DNA of 64,000 nt from positions 62,001 to 126,000 of the forward strand of contig CASDRK010000017.1 of the NCBI GenBank assembly GCA_949283125.1, written 5' to 3'. This DNA comes from an uncultured Clostridia bacterium. GTDB taxonomy: Bacteria; Bacillota; Clostridia; Christensenellales; Borkfalkiaceae. This document shows, in pieces, positions 45,394 to 53,002 of this stretch; the stretch's first letter is position 1, and every line of letters begins with the position of its first letter. Position numbers and translations under genes: made by a program. The notes below the pieces were generated by a model. It worked only from the letters and a program-made list of their open reading frames with translations. It had not been told where the DNA came from and did not search any database.

Positions 45394-46103
45394 AAATTTT
45401 TCCCGCCATCGACATATTGGGTGGACGCGTGGTGCGTCTTACCGGGGGAGATTATTCCGAAAAAAAGGTGTATGCCGACGACCCGGAAGCCGTCGCTTCA
45501 AATTTTATGTCGGCGGGTGCGGACTGTCTGCACGTCGTAGATCTCGACGGAGCGCGGAGCGGCAGGACAGACAATGCCGCCGTCGTCAGAAAACTTTCGG
45601 CCACGGGCATGCTTGTCGAAATAGGGGGAGGTATCCGCACCGAAGACAGAATAAAGGAATATCTCGACTGCGGCGCAGGCAAGGTGATCCTTGGCACCGC
45701 GGCCGTAAAGAAGCCTGATTTTTTGGATGAGATGCTTTTGAAATACGGCGAAAGAATAGCCGTAGGCGTGGATGCGAGGAACGGAAAAGTTGCCGTGAAC
45801 GGCTGGGAGGAAGTTACGTCGGTAGATGCGGTTGACTTCTGCAAAAGTCTGCAATCGAGGGGAGCGGGGCATATAATTTATACCGATATCTCAAAAGACG
45901 GACATTTGCAGGGTACTAATATGTCAATTTATAAAGTACTATGTCAGACATTATCGTTAAAAATTACTGCATCCGGCGGGATAACCTATCTTGACGAGAT
46001 AGAAGAACTTAAAAAAATGAACGTTTACGCCGCGATTTTGGGCAAAGCAGTTTATGAAGGCAGGCTGGATCTTCGCGCGGCGATAGCGGTCGCGGAGGAA
46101 TGA
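45390..46103 (+). CDS. hisA: Phosphoribosylformimino-AICAR-P isomerase
   Basis: A 237-residue TIM barrel. It has FPAIDILGGRVVRLTGGDY, the base aspartate in LHVVDLDGA, IGGGIRTED, and IYTDISKDGHLQGTN, then TASGGIT. The codons for IYKVLCQT coincide with the repeat at 45928-45950; the residues still align normally with HisA, so the gene is intact. Confidence 0.95.
   Translation: MKIFPAIDILGGRVVRLTGGDYSEKKVYADDPEAVASNFMSAGADCLHVVDLDGARSGRTDNAAVVRKLSATGMLVEIGGGIRTEDRIKEYLDCGAGKVILGTAAVKKPDFLDEMLLKYGERIAVGVDARNGKVAVNGWEEVTSVDAVDFCKSLQSRGAGHIIYTDISKDGHLQGTNMSIYKVLCQTLSLKITASGGITYLDEIEELKKMNVYAAILGKAVYEGRLDLRAAIAVAEE
45928..45950 (+). repeat. Dispersed near-palindrome, copy inside hisA
   Basis: TTTATAAAGTACTATGTC then AGACA: 18 bases identical to the dnaB copy followed by one mismatch and four matches. 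ATGTC-A-GACAT is a perfect dyad here. Confidence 0.6.
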
Positions 46104-46106
46104 GCG

Positions 46107-46862
46107 ATGCTTGCAAAGAGAATCATACCCTGTCTCGACGTTCGTGACGGAAGAGTTGTGAAGGGCAAAAATTTTGAAGGGTTGAAGGATGTGGACGATC
46201 CGGTAAAACTTGCCGCGTACTATTCCGACTGCGGGGCCGACGAGTTGGTATTTTATGACATAACGGCAAGTTTTGAAGGCAGAAAGCTTTTTTCTGACGT
46301 GCTTCGGCGCGTTGCGGAAAATGTATTCATTCCTCTCACTGTTGGGGGCGGCATCAACGGGCTGGACGACTTTGACAGAGTGCTCAGGTGCGGCGCCGAT
46401 AAAGTCAGCGTCAACAGCGGCGCAATTGCCGATCGCAGCCTGATTTCGGCCGCGGCGGAAAGATACGGCAATCAGTGCGTGGTCCTGTCTATGGATGTAA
46501 AGAGGGTGGACGGCCGCTTTGCGGTGTTCAGCCACGGCGGCAGAGTGCCCACTTCGCTCGACGCTGTAGAGTGGGCAAGATACGGTCAGGCGAGCGGAGC
46601 GGGGGAGATCGTGGTCAACAGCATCGATACCGACGGCGTCCGCGGCGGGTTTGACATTGAAATGTTGCGCGTGATATGCGAAGCCGTAACCGTGCCGGTC
46701 GTTGCCAGCGGCGGCGCGGGCGGCACTGAGCATTTTATTCGGCTTTTTAAAAGCGTCGACGTCGACGCCGGATTGGGCGCGTCGATATTCCACTACGGAC
46801 AGACGCTGATTTGCGATTTGAAACATGAACTTAAAAATGCAGGCATAGAGGTAAGATTATGA
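46107..46862 (+). CDS. hisF: Imidazole glycerol phosphate synthase, cyclase subunit
   Basis: A 251-residue TIM barrel. It has KRIIPCLDVRDGRVVKGKNF, the first catalytic aspartate in CLDV, LTVGGGINGLDD, NSIDTDGVRGGFD with the second catalytic aspartate, and VASGGAGGTEH. It closes the imidazole ring using ammonia from HisH. It begins 3 bases after hisA. Confidence 0.96.
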   Translation: MLAKRIIPCLDVRDGRVVKGKNFEGLKDVDDPVKLAAYYSDCGADELVFYDITASFEGRKLFSDVLRRVAENVFIPLTVGGGINGLDDFDRVLRCGADKVSVNSGAIADRSLISAAAERYGNQCVVLSMDVKRVDGRFAVFSHGGRVPTSLDAVEWARYGQASGAGEIVVNSIDTDGVRGGFDIEMLRVICEAVTVPVVASGGAGGTEHFIRLFKSVDVDAGLGASIFHYGQTLICDLKHELKNAGIEVRL

Positions 46863-47506
46863 CAGGCATCGACGAGCTTAAATTTGACGAAAACGGGCTA
46901 ATCCCCGCGGTGGTCACCGATCATTATACAAAAAAAGTACTGACGGTGGCATATATGAACCGCGAGAGTCTTGAAATCAGCATGAAGGAGGGCGCCACTT
47001 GCTTCTGGTCGCGCAGTCGCGGAAAGCTCTGGCGCAAGGGCGAAACGAGCGGAAACGTTCAGCATATCGTTTCTATCGTTGCCGACTGCGACAGGGACGC
47101 GCTCGTCGTGGAAGTGGTAAAGGACGGGCCTGCCTGTCATCTGGGCAGCGACAGCTGTTTTAATAATTATGTATACAGGAGCGATTCTCTTGCGGAATTT
47201 TCTGTGGAAGGGCTCTATGAACTGCTTGCAGGCAGGAAAAGAGATCTGCCGCAGGGGTCGTATACCACCTATCTGTTCGAGCAGGGGATCGATAAGATAT
47301 TGAAAAAGGTGGGCGAGGAGTGTACCGAAGTGATCGTTGCAGGAAAAGGCGGCGACAGAGATGAAACGGTGTTTGAGATCGCCGATCTGATGTACCACGT
47401 CATGGTGCTCATGGTCGAAATGGGCATAGACACCAAAGATGTTTTGCGCGAGCTTTCCGCACGTCATGTGATAGATCACAAGATAAAACAGCAAAAAATG
47501 AAATAA
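46859..47506 (+). CDS. hisI: Bifunctional phosphoribosyl-AMP cyclohydrolase/ATP pyrophosphatase
   Basis: A 215-residue HisIE fusion. The N-terminal HisI part has YMNRESLEISMKEG, FWSRSRGKLWRKGETSGN and DCDRDALV with metal cysteines/aspartates. The C-terminal HisE part has KVGEECTEVIVAGKGGDRDE and EIADLMYHVMVLM. Steps two and three of the pathway. It is the last gene of the operon; a terminator follows at once. Confidence 0.95.
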   Translation: MTGIDELKFDENGLIPAVVTDHYTKKVLTVAYMNRESLEISMKEGATCFWSRSRGKLWRKGETSGNVQHIVSIVADCDRDALVVEVVKDGPACHLGSDSCFNNYVYRSDSLAEFSVEGLYELLAGRKRDLPQGSYTTYLFEQGIDKILKKVGEECTEVIVAGKGGDRDETVFEIADLMYHVMVLMVEMGIDTKDVLRELSARHVIDHKIKQQKMK

Positions 47507-47532
47507 ACGAGCGGACTTTATCCGCTCGTTTG
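47506..47532 (+). terminator. Terminator of the his operon
   Basis: AACGAGCGGA / TCCGCTCGTT around CTTTA, ending TTTG. It also lies at the 3' side of convergent cdd. Confidence 0.78.
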
Positions 47533-47553
47533 CCGGTTATGATCAACGACCTG

Positions 47554-47946
47554 TCATATCCACCAATCCGGAGTAAGCTCTCCCAAAGTTGCAATCTTGC
47601 CTGAATCGTAATCAAGCATTATCAAAACGTTTTTATAGCTGTCCGGCATCAGTTGAACAAGCAATTCGCGACAGGCTCCGCACGGTGCGGCGGTTTTGCC
47701 GTCGGCGGTTATTGCCAGCACTCTTTCAACACAATTTTCGCCGCAGGTAAGCATATTGAAAAGAGCGTTTCTTTCGGCGCAGATCCCCAGCGAACAGGCG
47801 GTGTCCACGCATACTCCCGTGTAAATTTTTCCCGAAGAGGAGAGTACGGCGGCCGCCACGCTTCCCGCTTCGACGTGCGCTGAAATTTTTCTCGGCCTGC
47901 ACGCCGCACAAGCGGCCGCGTGCATTTCTGCCCATATTTTATCCAT
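47554..47946 (-). CDS. cdd: Cytidine deaminase
   Basis: A 130-residue tetrameric-type enzyme. The zinc site is CAERNALF (cysteine ligand and catalytic glutamate) and PCGACRELL (two cysteine ligands). It converts cytidine and deoxycytidine to uridine and deoxyuridine. AAAGGAAA lies before the ATG. It is transcribed on the minus strand from a promoter that abuts the tRNA-Leu repeat array. Confidence 0.93.
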   Translation of the reverse strand: MDKIWAEMHAAACAACRPRKISAHVEAGSVAAAVLSSSGKIYTGVCVDTACSLGICAERNALFNMLTCGENCVERVLAITADGKTAAPCGACRELLVQLMPDSYKNVLIMLDYDSGKIATLGELTPDWWI

Positions 47947-47977
47947 GATTCAAATATTTCCTTTATTGGTTTTCTAC

Positions 47978-48006
47978 ATTATACTGCATTTTCAATGCGT
48001 GCGCAA
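47978..48006 (-). promoter_or_regulatory. Promoter of cdd
   Basis: Minus strand TTGCGC (48006-48001), 17-nt spacer, TATAAT (47983-47978). The -35 is in the degenerate outer edge of the repeat array. Confidence 0.65.
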
Positions 48007-48011
48007 CTGTT

Positions 48012-48180
48012 AAGCCGCCGCTTGGGCGCGGCGCACGAAAAACAGCGGGTCGCCGCTGTTTTGTCGGCGGTAGAGCCCGCCGACCTGCGCAAACACAAGT
48101 GTTTGTTTGTCTCCCCTCAACTCCTGTATCGATAAAAATCACGCAAAAAGCGCAGACGACAACAAGTCGTCTGCGCTTTT
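48012..48180 (-). ncRNA. tRNA-Leu-linked unit 1 (outermost, degenerate)
   Basis: Carries terminator, antisense segment, core hairpins and the variable hairpin, but its 3' edge (GGCTTAACAGTTGCGCA region) has lost the tRNA-end copy. It also has two changes (GCAAAC changed to ACAAAC, and TTACC changed to CGACC, read on the minus strand) that weaken or alter its hairpins. Probably a decayed copy. Confidence 0.6.
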
Positions 48181-48363
48181 TGGTGCGGATAACAGGAGTT
48201 GCCGCTTGAGCGCGGCGCACGAAAAACAGCGGGTTACCGCTGTTTTGTCGGCGGTAGAGCCCGCCGACCTGCGCAAACACAAGTGTTTGCTTGTCTCCCC
48301 TCAACTCCTGTATCGATAAAATCACGCAAAAAGCGCAGACGACAACAAGTCGTCTGCGCTTTT
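48181..48363 (-). ncRNA. tRNA-Leu-linked unit 2
   Basis: On the minus strand in order: terminator hairpin, ATCGATACAGGAGTTG antisense segment, AGGGGAGACAAGC, hairpin GCAAACAC/GTGTTTGC, hairpin GTCGGCGG/CCGCCGAC, hairpin AACAGCGG/CCGCTGTT, TCGTGCGC, then a copy of the tRNA-Leu 3' end with CCA. The first and last parts pair to close the structure. A complete copy. Confidence 0.65.
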
Positions 48364-48547
48364 TGGTGCGGATAACAGGAGTTGCCGCTTGGGCGCGGCG
48401 CACGAAAAACAGCGGGTTACCGCTGTTTTGTCGGCGGTAGAGCCCGCCGACCTGCGCAAACACAAGTGTTTGCTTGTCTCCCCTCAACTCCTGTATCGAT
48501 AAAAATCACGCAAAAAGCGCAGACGACAACAAGTCGTCTGCGCTTTT
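48364..48547 (-). ncRNA. tRNA-Leu-linked unit 3 (next to the tRNA)
   Basis: Same order of parts as unit 2, directly after the tRNA CCA. The tRNA terminator (AAGCGCAGACGAC / GTCGTCTGCGCTT then TTTTT on the minus strand) is its first part, so the unit would only be transcribed by readthrough or from an internal start. Confidence 0.65.
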
Positions 48548-48630
48548 TGGTGCGGATAACAGGAGTTGAACCTGCACGGTCGCCCACAGGAACCTGAAAC
48601 CTGCGCGTCTGCCAATTCCGCCATATCCGC
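48548..48630 (-). tRNA. tRNA-Leu (anticodon CAG)
   Basis: An 83-nt class II tRNA on the minus strand. Acceptor GCGGATA / TATCCGC, discriminator A, CCA encoded. The D-arm has TGGCGGAATTGGCAGACGC. The anticodon loop TTCAGGT gives CAG (codon CTG); the pair next to the loop is a T-T mismatch. A short variable arm (GGGCGACC) and T-arm GCAGGTTCAACTCCTGT follow. Confidence 0.93.
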
Positions 48631-48642
48631 GTAACGTTAGCA

Positions 48643-48671
48643 ATTATAATTTAAATCATTGCCAAAGTCAA
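48643..48671 (-). promoter_or_regulatory. Promoter of tRNA-Leu
   Basis: Minus strand TTGACT (48671-48666), 17-nt spacer, TATAAT (48648-48643), 12 bases before the tRNA. Confidence 0.85.
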
Positions 48672-48729
48672 GTGAATTTACGCGGCGCGACAAAATAAAT
48701 TGCGTTTGCGCTAAATTTATTGCCGGCTG

Positions 48730-48758
48730 TTGCGCTTTTGCGCGCTGTGTGATATAAT
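48730..48758 (+). promoter_or_regulatory. Promoter of the 48.8 kb membrane protein gene
   Basis: TTGCGC at 48730-48735, 17-nt spacer, TATAAT at 48753-48758; GGGAGGG and the ATG at 48781 follow. Confidence 0.65.
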
Positions 48759-48780
48759 CATGGGCAGGGAGGGCGTTTGC

Positions 48781-49284
48781 ATGCAGAGAAAAATTTACAG
48801 GCCGCGCGGGCGCGGATACATTATGTCCGTGGTTGCCGTTTCGGCCGTTCTTGCCGCCGTTGCGGGCCTATCTGTCTGGTTGTTTGTTGCCCGGCAGGCT
48901 CTTACGGGTTCGGTGCTTGCGGCGGTGGCGGTGTCGGGGTCGGTCTGGCTGTCGGCGGACGTCGCCGCATACAAGATAACCGTTTCCGACTCCGGAGTGG
49001 TTGCGGCGCAATACCGTGTTCTGACAAAAATAGTTCAGGACAAAATTACTCTGGTTTACGACGGCCTGTGCGAGATAAAGAAGACCTTTGCCTCCGACGA
49101 AAACGGCAGGAGCGTTTGCGCCGTAGCGCTTTTTTATTCCGACGGCACGTTCAGATTTCTGAACGTAAAAAGATTTTCCGACGCGCAGATACGGTCTGTC
49201 ATGTCGGACATAAAGCGCAGGGCGGAAGTCAGGCTCGCGCGCGAAGTTCTCATGTCCGTCGATTGCGACGACGATAAGTTTTGA
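48781..49284 (+). CDS. Small membrane protein, PH-like cytoplasmic domain, unknown function
   Basis: A 167-residue protein with a basic N-terminus (MQRKIYRPRGRGY) and two adjacent hydrophobic helices (about residues 14-35 and 42-60). A soluble domain follows, whose strand pattern (YKITVSDSGVVAAQYRVLTK, then FYSDGTFRFLNVKRF) recalls bacterial PH/YdbT-like domains. This is a shape-based guess. It has its own promoter and a long terminator. Confidence 0.6.
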   Translation: MQRKIYRPRGRGYIMSVVAVSAVLAAVAGLSVWLFVARQALTGSVLAAVAVSGSVWLSADVAAYKITVSDSGVVAAQYRVLTKIVQDKITLVYDGLCEIKKTFASDENGRSVCAVALFYSDGTFRFLNVKRFSDAQIRSVMSDIKRRAEVRLAREVLMSVDCDDDKF

Positions 49285-49300
49285 TTGTCCGGCGATATGA

Positions 49301-49350
49301 CAGGCGGCGCGTCAACCGCGTTTAAATCGCGGTTGGCGCGCCGCCTGTTT
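49301..49350 (+). terminator. Terminator after the membrane protein gene
   Basis: CAGGCGGCGCG..CAACCGCG pairs with CGCGGTTG..CGCGCCGCCTG around TTTAAAT, then TTTG. A 20-bp stem with one internal mismatch. Confidence 0.8.
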
Positions 49351-49439
49351 GCTATATATGGCGCTCGCGTGAAAAATTTTCACCAAATCTTGTAGACAAT
49401 AACATTTTGAGCTCCGTTTGCAAAATCTCTTTTCTGCGC

Positions 49440-49468
49440 TTGACCTGCAAAGCATTAATTGATACAAT
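49440..49468 (+). promoter_or_regulatory. Promoter of adhE
   Basis: TTGACC at 49440-49445, 17-nt spacer, TACAAT at 49463-49468. A palindrome GTGAAAAATTTTCAC lies upstream at 49369-49383 and might be a redox-regulator site, but its spacing is one base longer than the Rex consensus I know. Confidence 0.65.
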
Positions 49469-49536
49469 TTTATCGATACAGGGAAGGAAAAGTGTACACA
49501 CTGAAGATGTATTAATTTTTCAACAGGAGTTTATAT

Positions 49537-52149
49537 ATGGACACCAAGTTTAGCTACGGAGTCTGCGACAGCGTCGAAAAGCTGGAGCAGGAGCTCAAAA
49601 GAGTGCGGGCGGCCCAAAAGCTCTATTCGACCTATACGCAGGAGCAGGTCGATAAAATCTTTCTGGCGTGCGCCATAGCTGCGAACAAGATGAGGATACC
49701 CCTCGCAAAGCTCGCCGTCGAGGAGACGGGCATGGGCGTTGTGGAGGATAAAGTCATCAAAAATCACTATGCCGCAGAATATATCTACAATAAGTATAAG
49801 TCCGTTAAAACATGCGGGGTCATCGAAGAGGACAAGGCCTTCGGGATCAAAAAGATAGCCGAGCCCATCGGCGTTATAGGCGCGGTAATTCCCACCACCA
49901 ACCCCACGTCAACGGCCATATTCAAAACGCTCATATGCCTTAAAACAAGGAACGGCTGCATAATAAGTCCCCATCCCAGAGCCAAGGCAAGCACGATAGC
50001 CGCAGCTAAAGTTGTGTACGAAGCGGCCGTTGAAGCGGGCGCTCCCGAAGGCATCATAAGCTGGATAGACATTCCTTCGCTCGAGATGACCAACGTGCTC
50101 ATGCGTGATTCTGACACGATTCTTGCGACCGGCGGACCCGGCATGGTCAAGGCGGCGTATTCATCCGGCAAGCCCGCATTGGGCGTAGGCGCGGGAAATA
50201 CTCCTGCCATCATCGATGAAACTGCGGACATCAAGCTTGCCGTAAGCAGCGTGATACATTCCAAAACTTTCGATAACGGCATGATCTGCGCTTCGGAACA
50301 GTCCGTAATTGTGTCCGATAAGATCTATAACAAGGTCAAAAAGGAATTTGCCGCGCGCGGTTGCCATTTCCTCAAGGGCGAGGAGCTGGACAAAGTGCGC
50401 AAAACCATGATAATAAACGGCGCGCTCAACGCGAAAATAGTCGGTCAGAGCGCCTTTAAGATCGCCGGACTGGCGGGCGTCAATGTTCCCGAGACGACAA
50501 AGGTTCTTATCGGCGAGGTCGAATCGGTAGACATTTCCGAAGAATTTGCGCATGAAAAGCTGTCTCCCGTGCTTGCAATGTACAAGTCGGCAAGCTTTGA
50601 GGACGCCGTGGCAAAGGCGGAAAGGCTCATTGCCGACGGCGGATACGGGCATACTTCGTCCGTCTATCTCAATGTTGCGTCTTCGCAGGATAAGCTCGAT
50701 TACTTTGCCGGCAAAATGAAGACCTGCCGCATACTCGTCAATACTCCTTCGTCGCACGGCGGCATAGGCGATCTGTACAATTTCAAGCTTACGCCGTCGC
50801 TCACGCTCGGCTGCGGTTCATGGGGCGGCAATTCCGTCTCCGAAAACGTTGGGGTAAAGCATCTTTTGAACATTAAAACGATAGCTGAAAGGAGGGAGAA
50901 CATGCTTTGGTTCAGGGCGCCCCGCAAAGTATATCTGAAGAAGGGCTGCCTGCCCGTTGCTCTCGACGAGCTCAAAACCGTCATGAACAAGAAGAAGGCG
51001 TTTATTGTAACCGACAGTTTTCTGTATAAAAACGGTTTTACCAAGTGCATAACCGACAAGCTCGACGAAATAGGCATAAGTCATTCCACTTTCTTTGACG
51101 TTGCACCCGATCCCACTTTGGCGTGCGCCCTCGAAGGAGTGGCGCAGATGCGTGCGTTTGAGCCCGATACGATAATCGCCATCGGCGGCGGTTCCGCAAT
51201 GGACGCCGCGAAGATAATGTGGGTGCTCTACGAACATCCTGAAGCCGATTTCCTCGATATGGCCATGCGCTTCATCGATATCAGAAAGCGCGTCTATACG
51301 TTCCCCAAGATGGGCGAAAAGGCATATTTCATCGCTATTCCCACCTCTGCGGGCACGGGTTCGGAGGTCACGCCTTTTGCCGTCATAACCGACGAAAAGA
51401 CCGGAATAAAGTATCCGCTTGCAGACTACGAGCTCATGCCGGATATGGCTATCATCGATACCGATCTGCATATGTCCGCGCCCAAGGGACTCACGGCCGC
51501 TTCGGGTATCGACGCGGTAACGCACGCGCTGGAAGCGTACGCGTCCATGATGGCCACCGATTACACCGACGGGCTTGCAAAGCAGGCTTTGAAAGTTATT
51601 TTCGAATATCTGCCCCGGGCCTATGAAAACGGACAGACGGACGTTGAAGCGAGGGAGAAGATGGCCAATGCGGCTACTATGGCCGGCATGGCGTTTGCAA
51701 ATGCCTTCCTCGGCGTATGCCATTCCATGGCGCACAAGCTGGGCGCTTTCCATCACCTTCCCCACGGCGTTGCCAATGCGCTCATGATAGACGAGGTGCT
51801 TCGTTTCAACGCCGCAGAGGTTCCCGCAAAGATGGGCACGTTCCCTCAGTACGACCACCCCAAAACGCTTCGCCGCTATGCGGAAATTGCCGAAAGTCTC
51901 GGCATTGCGGGCAGAACGGATGAGGAAAGTCTGGAAAATCTCATCGGCGCCATCGACGAACTCAAGGCAAAGGTCGGCATAAAGAAGACGATAAAGGAAT
52001 ACGGCATAGACGAAAAGGATTTCCTCGACAGGCTGGACGACATGACGGAACAGGCGTTTGACGACCAGTGCACGGGTGCAAATCCCCGCTATCCGCTGAT
52101 GAGCGAAATCAAGAACATGTATCTCAATGCATATTACGGAAGAAAATAA
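49537..52149 (+). CDS. adhE: Bifunctional acetaldehyde/alcohol dehydrogenase
   Basis: An 870-residue AdhE. The N-terminal CoA-acylating aldehyde dehydrogenase domain has PTTNPTSTAIFK, GGPGMVKAAYSSGKPALGVGAGNTPA split over the NAD site, and the catalytic cysteine in GMICASEQS. The C-terminal iron alcohol dehydrogenase domain (from about residue 455) has GGGSAMDAAKIMW, PTSAGTGSEVTPFAV, and the iron-binding CHSMAHKLGAFHHLPHG. It turns acetyl-CoA into ethanol in two NADH steps, so the organism can ferment. CAGGAG lies before the ATG. Confidence 0.97.
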   Translation: MDTKFSYGVCDSVEKLEQELKRVRAAQKLYSTYTQEQVDKIFLACAIAANKMRIPLAKLAVEETGMGVVEDKVIKNHYAAEYIYNKYKSVKTCGVIEEDKAFGIKKIAEPIGVIGAVIPTTNPTSTAIFKTLICLKTRNGCIISPHPRAKASTIAAAKVVYEAAVEAGAPEGIISWIDIPSLEMTNVLMRDSDTILATGGPGMVKAAYSSGKPALGVGAGNTPAIIDETADIKLAVSSVIHSKTFDNGMICASEQSVIVSDKIYNKVKKEFAARGCHFLKGEELDKVRKTMIINGALNAKIVGQSAFKIAGLAGVNVPETTKVLIGEVESVDISEEFAHEKLSPVLAMYKSASFEDAVAKAERLIADGGYGHTSSVYLNVASSQDKLDYFAGKMKTCRILVNTPSSHGGIGDLYNFKLTPSLTLGCGSWGGNSVSENVGVKHLLNIKTIAERRENMLWFRAPRKVYLKKGCLPVALDELKTVMNKKKAFIVTDSFLYKNGFTKCITDKLDEIGISHSTFFDVAPDPTLACALEGVAQMRAFEPDTIIAIGGGSAMDAAKIMWVLYEHPEADFLDMAMRFIDIRKRVYTFPKMGEKAYFIAIPTSAGTGSEVTPFAVITDEKTGIKYPLADYELMPDMAIIDTDLHMSAPKGLTAASGIDAVTHALEAYASMMATDYTDGLAKQALKVIFEYLPRAYENGQTDVEAREKMANAATMAGMAFANAFLGVCHSMAHKLGAFHHLPHGVANALMIDEVLRFNAAEVPAKMGTFPQYDHPKTLRRYAEIAESLGIAGRTDEESLENLIGAIDELKAKVGIKKTIKEYGIDEKDFLDRLDDMTEQAFDDQCTGANPRYPLMSEIKNMYLNAYYGRK

Positions 52150-52159
52150 GGAGGAAATC

Positions 52160-52909
52160 ATGAGCGAAAAAATACTTGTTGCGCAGATGCCGGGCAAAAA
52201 ACTCTACCGCGACGGCGAGTTTGCCGTCAAGGAGTTTGAGGCGGGGTATTCCAAGGCGGATATTCTTAACGAAGCCCTCAATCAGGCAAGGGTGGAGGAG
52301 ACCGACCTCAACATACCCAAAATACATGCCGTTCAGGTAGTTGACGGCCGCTGGGCCATTGTCATGGACTATATCGAGGGCGTCACGCTGGAGCAGATCA
52401 TGGCCGAACATCCCGAAAAAGAGGATGAACACCTAAATATGTTCGTCGATTTGCAGCGCACGGTGCTTTCCAAAAAGGTGCCCATGCTCAATAAGCTCAA
52501 GGACAAGATGCAGGGCAGGATAAGCATGGCCGAACTCGACGCCACCACCAGATATGATCTGCATACCCGTCTGGACGCTCTGCCCAAACATTACAATCTG
52601 TGCCACGGCGACTTCAACCCGAGCAACATTATAATCACCGCCGACGGAACGCCCTACATAATCGACTGGTCGCATGCCACGCAGGGCAATTCCTCCGCAG
52701 ACGTTGCAAGAACTTATCTGCTTTTCTATCTTGCAGGCAAGAGCGGACTCGCCGAAAAGTATCTCAATCTCTACTGCAAAAAGAGCGATACGGCCAAGCA
52801 GTATGTGCAAAAGTGGATACCCATTGTTGCGGCGTCGCGGCTTACAAAGGCCAAAAAGGAGGAAGAAGAGTTCCTCCGCGGCTGGATAGATGTCGTCGAT
52901 TATGAATAA
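52160..52909 (+). CDS. Aminoglycoside-phosphotransferase-fold kinase
   Basis: A 249-residue protein kinase-like fold. The catalytic loop is CHGDFNPSNII (about residue 147) and the metal motif IIDWSHAT replaces the usual IDFD/IDWE. The APH superfamily phosphorylates small alcohols such as choline, homoserine or antibiotics. AAGGAGG precedes the ATG and the gene follows adhE by 10 bases, so it is in the adhE transcript. No resistance context is seen, and I make no claim of antibiotic modification. Confidence 0.85.
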   Translation: MSEKILVAQMPGKKLYRDGEFAVKEFEAGYSKADILNEALNQARVEETDLNIPKIHAVQVVDGRWAIVMDYIEGVTLEQIMAEHPEKEDEHLNMFVDLQRTVLSKKVPMLNKLKDKMQGRISMAELDATTRYDLHTRLDALPKHYNLCHGDFNPSNIIITADGTPYIIDWSHATQGNSSADVARTYLLFYLAGKSGLAEKYLNLYCKKSDTAKQYVQKWIPIVAASRLTKAKKEEEEFLRGWIDVVDYE

Positions 52910-52933
52910 TATCTGAAAATTTATGCATAAATT

Positions 52934-52966
52934 AAAGACTTACCCTAAAAAGTAAGTCTTTTTTTA
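52934..52966 (+). terminator. Terminator of the adhE-kinase transcript
   Basis: AAAGACTTAC / GTAAGTCTTT around CCTAAAAA, followed by TTTTA. Confidence 0.85.
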
Positions 52967-52995
52967 TTGCTTTTATGCAAAAATATTTATATAAT
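52967..52995 (+). promoter_or_regulatory. Promoter of the 53.0 kb operon
   Basis: TTGCTT at 52967-52972, 17-nt spacer, TATAAT at 52990-52995. The ATG at 53003 lies only 7 bases downstream, so the first gene's message would be leaderless or nearly so. Confidence 0.6.
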
Positions 52996-53002
52996 ATAGA
53001 GT

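Larger units (their letters stand above)
48012..48568 (-). repeat. Tandem array of three ~184-bp units downstream of tRNA-Leu
   Basis: Three direct repeats with periods 184 and 183 bp (anchors at 48021, 48205, 48388), nearly identical. Within each period lies the 21-bp sequence equal to the tRNA-Leu 3' end (48181-48201, 48364-48384; the true tRNA end is 48548-48568) and the same terminator hairpin (48141-48180, 48323-48363, 48507-48547). The units read in the tRNA direction (minus). The farthest unit lacks the tRNA-end copy at its outer edge. No coding frame is credible. The arrangement recalls the 178-bp tyrT repeats of E. coli. Confidence 0.95.

Noticed and set aside
46937..46945. Another AGTACT element in hisI
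   Set aside because: Only the six-base palindrome matches; the flanks do not follow the dispersed motif.
48012..48547. CRISPR array
   Set aside because: Three long near-identical 184-bp units without short repeats and unique spacers, and no cas genes; the units contain tRNA-end copies and terminators.
48181..48568. attL/attR of an integrated prophage or genomic island
   Set aside because: The tRNA-end copies are only 183-184 bp apart, with no integrase or cargo; a satellite-like or RNA element explains the pattern better.
47963..48597. Small proteins encoded in the tRNA-Leu repeats (both strands)
   Set aside because: The frames run through hairpins and a tRNA copy, repeat with the units, and lack ribosome binding sites; the Ser unit does not conserve them.
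50818..52197. 459-codon frame antisense to adhE
   Set aside because: Shadow frame over the iron-dehydrogenase domain.
52160..52909. Aminoglycoside resistance gene
   Set aside because: APH fold alone does not show resistance; the gene is in the adhE transcript with no mobile or resistance context.
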